64,000 bases of DNA, from contig CM049313.1 in assembly GCA_026874595.1 (NCBI GenBank), forward strand, positions 64,918,159 to 64,982,158, read 5' to 3'. Shown one piece after another: positions 62,852 to 64,000 of the stretch. Numbering within the stretch: the stretch's first letter is position 1; each line of letters opens with the position of its first letter. A program made the translations under genes and the position numbers. The stretch comes from Sipunculus nudus. Lineage: Eukaryota > Annelida > Sipuncula > Golfingiida > Sipunculidae. The notes under the pieces were generated by a model that saw only the letters and a program-made list of their open reading frames with translations, ran no database searches and was not told where the DNA came from.

Positions 62852-63378
62852 ATTGTTAGATTGGAAGATGGCGTGCAACATATGAATATATATATATATA
62901 TATTAGTTCGATTTTTGAATAAAAAAAAGCCAATGATCGATTAATAACCGTTACATTAATACCTTCTATATAACCATGAAATCTGATGTACAGAATTACA
63001 CCTAAATATTGACCAAGAAAACTGATTTGTACATCAAACATCACGCGTAAAGGTCAAGGTCACGGCCAGGTGACTTTTTGGCTGCTCGATGTTCAGTTTA
63101 AATGTGGTTCGCTGCTTCCGGTCTCTCTTATATATCTCTGGTAATATTAGAGTATTTTTCTCTTGGCGACATGACTTCTTTGCGTGTATACATAACCGTT
63201 GGTGATCGATTATGAAAAAAAACAACCATTTTAAAAATTATTATCAAAATTATATATTAGGGCTGTGTATCGAACACTAATTTCGTATGGTAATATATAG
63301 ATATATTGCGATATGTGATAACGTACTGCCATACTTATTGCGATATTTTCATTGTATATTATCTTTATAGGAAAAAAG

Positions 63379-63436
<58 letters not shown>

Positions 63437-63859
63437 TTTTCAATATTATTATAATCAATCATTTTTGGTCTTTGTAAATGTAATGGGACCATTACAGTTT
63501 ATGCAGATCAGGTTTATTCAAACAAGTTAACACGAAATATGACAATACTTTACTTTCTCATGTTCTTACAAGTACTTATTTGTTATTGATAGGACTGAAA
63601 AAAACATTTAAATCAAAGCTTACTTCAGGCCTTTTACACACATGCACCACATTATTTCGATGTCTACATTTTTAACATAAACATTATTTTTACTACAAAA
63701 ATTATTTTTAGGCACGTTTAACGAAATATCTAAAAATATCGATATTTGAATACTTATCGCGATACGCATTATGCGAATCACCGTACCACGAAATACCGAT
63801 ATGCTAGTATCGATATTAACGCCCACTCCTAATATATATGTCATGGTTCAAATGGCAAT

Positions 63860-63978
63860 CTGGTACAATTGGCAATTGTACCAGTACAGATCGCAATTGT
63901 GATTGTACTGGTACAAATGATAACTGCCAACTGTTCTGGTACAACTGGAATCTTAACCGGTACAATTGGCAATTGTAC
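63860..63978. repeat. Cluster of exact GGTACAATTG palindromes
   Basis: 63860-63884 is a perfect 12+1+12 palindrome around GTACAATTGGCAATTGTAC, and the same core recurs as 9+1+9 at 63960-63978. Between them CTGGTACAA variants are scattered. Confidence 0.85.
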
Positions 63979-64000
63979 TAAGGGGTCATAATGAATGTCT

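Larger units (their letters stand above)
61206..64000. other. Upstream flank of the secreted-protein gene
   Basis: Holds the putative promoter, an R1 repeat (61470-61940), the 29-bp tandem array (62559-62851), (TA)n at 62887-62904 and 63380-63435, and the palindrome cluster at 63860-63978. No gene seen. Confidence 0.6.

Overview
This is AT-rich animal nuclear DNA. Genes are split into short exons with GT-AG introns (one GC-AG), and the window holds many long (TA)n microsatellites, poly-G runs, tRNA-derived SINE heads, decayed LINE fragments and inverted-repeat transposons. Several dispersed repeats resemble ones common in molluscs, for example the block at 14500-14960 that ends in stacked CGGACGG units. 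I therefore infer a mollusc, probably a bivalve. Nothing in the sequence fixes the species.

Plus strand, left half: two linked copies of a zinc-dependent sorbitol dehydrogenase (SORD) gene. Copy A is cut by the left edge and shows only exons equivalent to human exons 4 and 5 (2562-2721 and 8927-9111). Copy B starts at 13877 and is traced through seven exons to 33726. The traced exons encode residues 1-298, keep one frame across every junction and carry all recognisable metal and NAD motifs. Its last exon (about 50 residues) was not found. Introns flanking the exon 4-5 pair are homologous between copies, so this is a segmental duplication. No exons 6-8 belonging to copy A were found before copy B begins. 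Exon 5 of copy A is in the right phase to splice to exon 6 of copy B.

Two roughly 5-kb inverted-repeat elements sit in the SORD introns. One (2943-8005) has 78-bp terminal repeats matching at 76 of 78 positions, made of short subrepeats, with coding-like exons on its minus strand. The other (28405-33394) has roughly 140-bp terminal repeats and a perfect 9-bp target-site duplication, and it splits an older dispersed repeat in two.

Minus strand, right half: a complete seven-exon gene runs from ATG at 61205 to a stop at 45658. The exons total 1941 nt in one open frame (646 residues). It encodes a secreted protein with a signal peptide, one thrombospondin type-1 repeat, a trypsin-like domain lacking the catalytic His and Ser, a Cys-rich segment ending like a WxxW (CILP/mucin) domain, and a tail of about 13 Gly-Pro-Pro-Phe decamers encoded by a 30-bp minisatellite. 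It converges with SORD copy B. Between them lies one orphan minus-strand coding exon (39298-39760) of unknown family.

The rest is introns and intergenic repeats: LINE remnants at 57240-59090 and 50840-51640, MITE-like elements, a 29-bp tandem array upstream of the secreted-protein gene, and a cluster of exact palindromes at the right edge.
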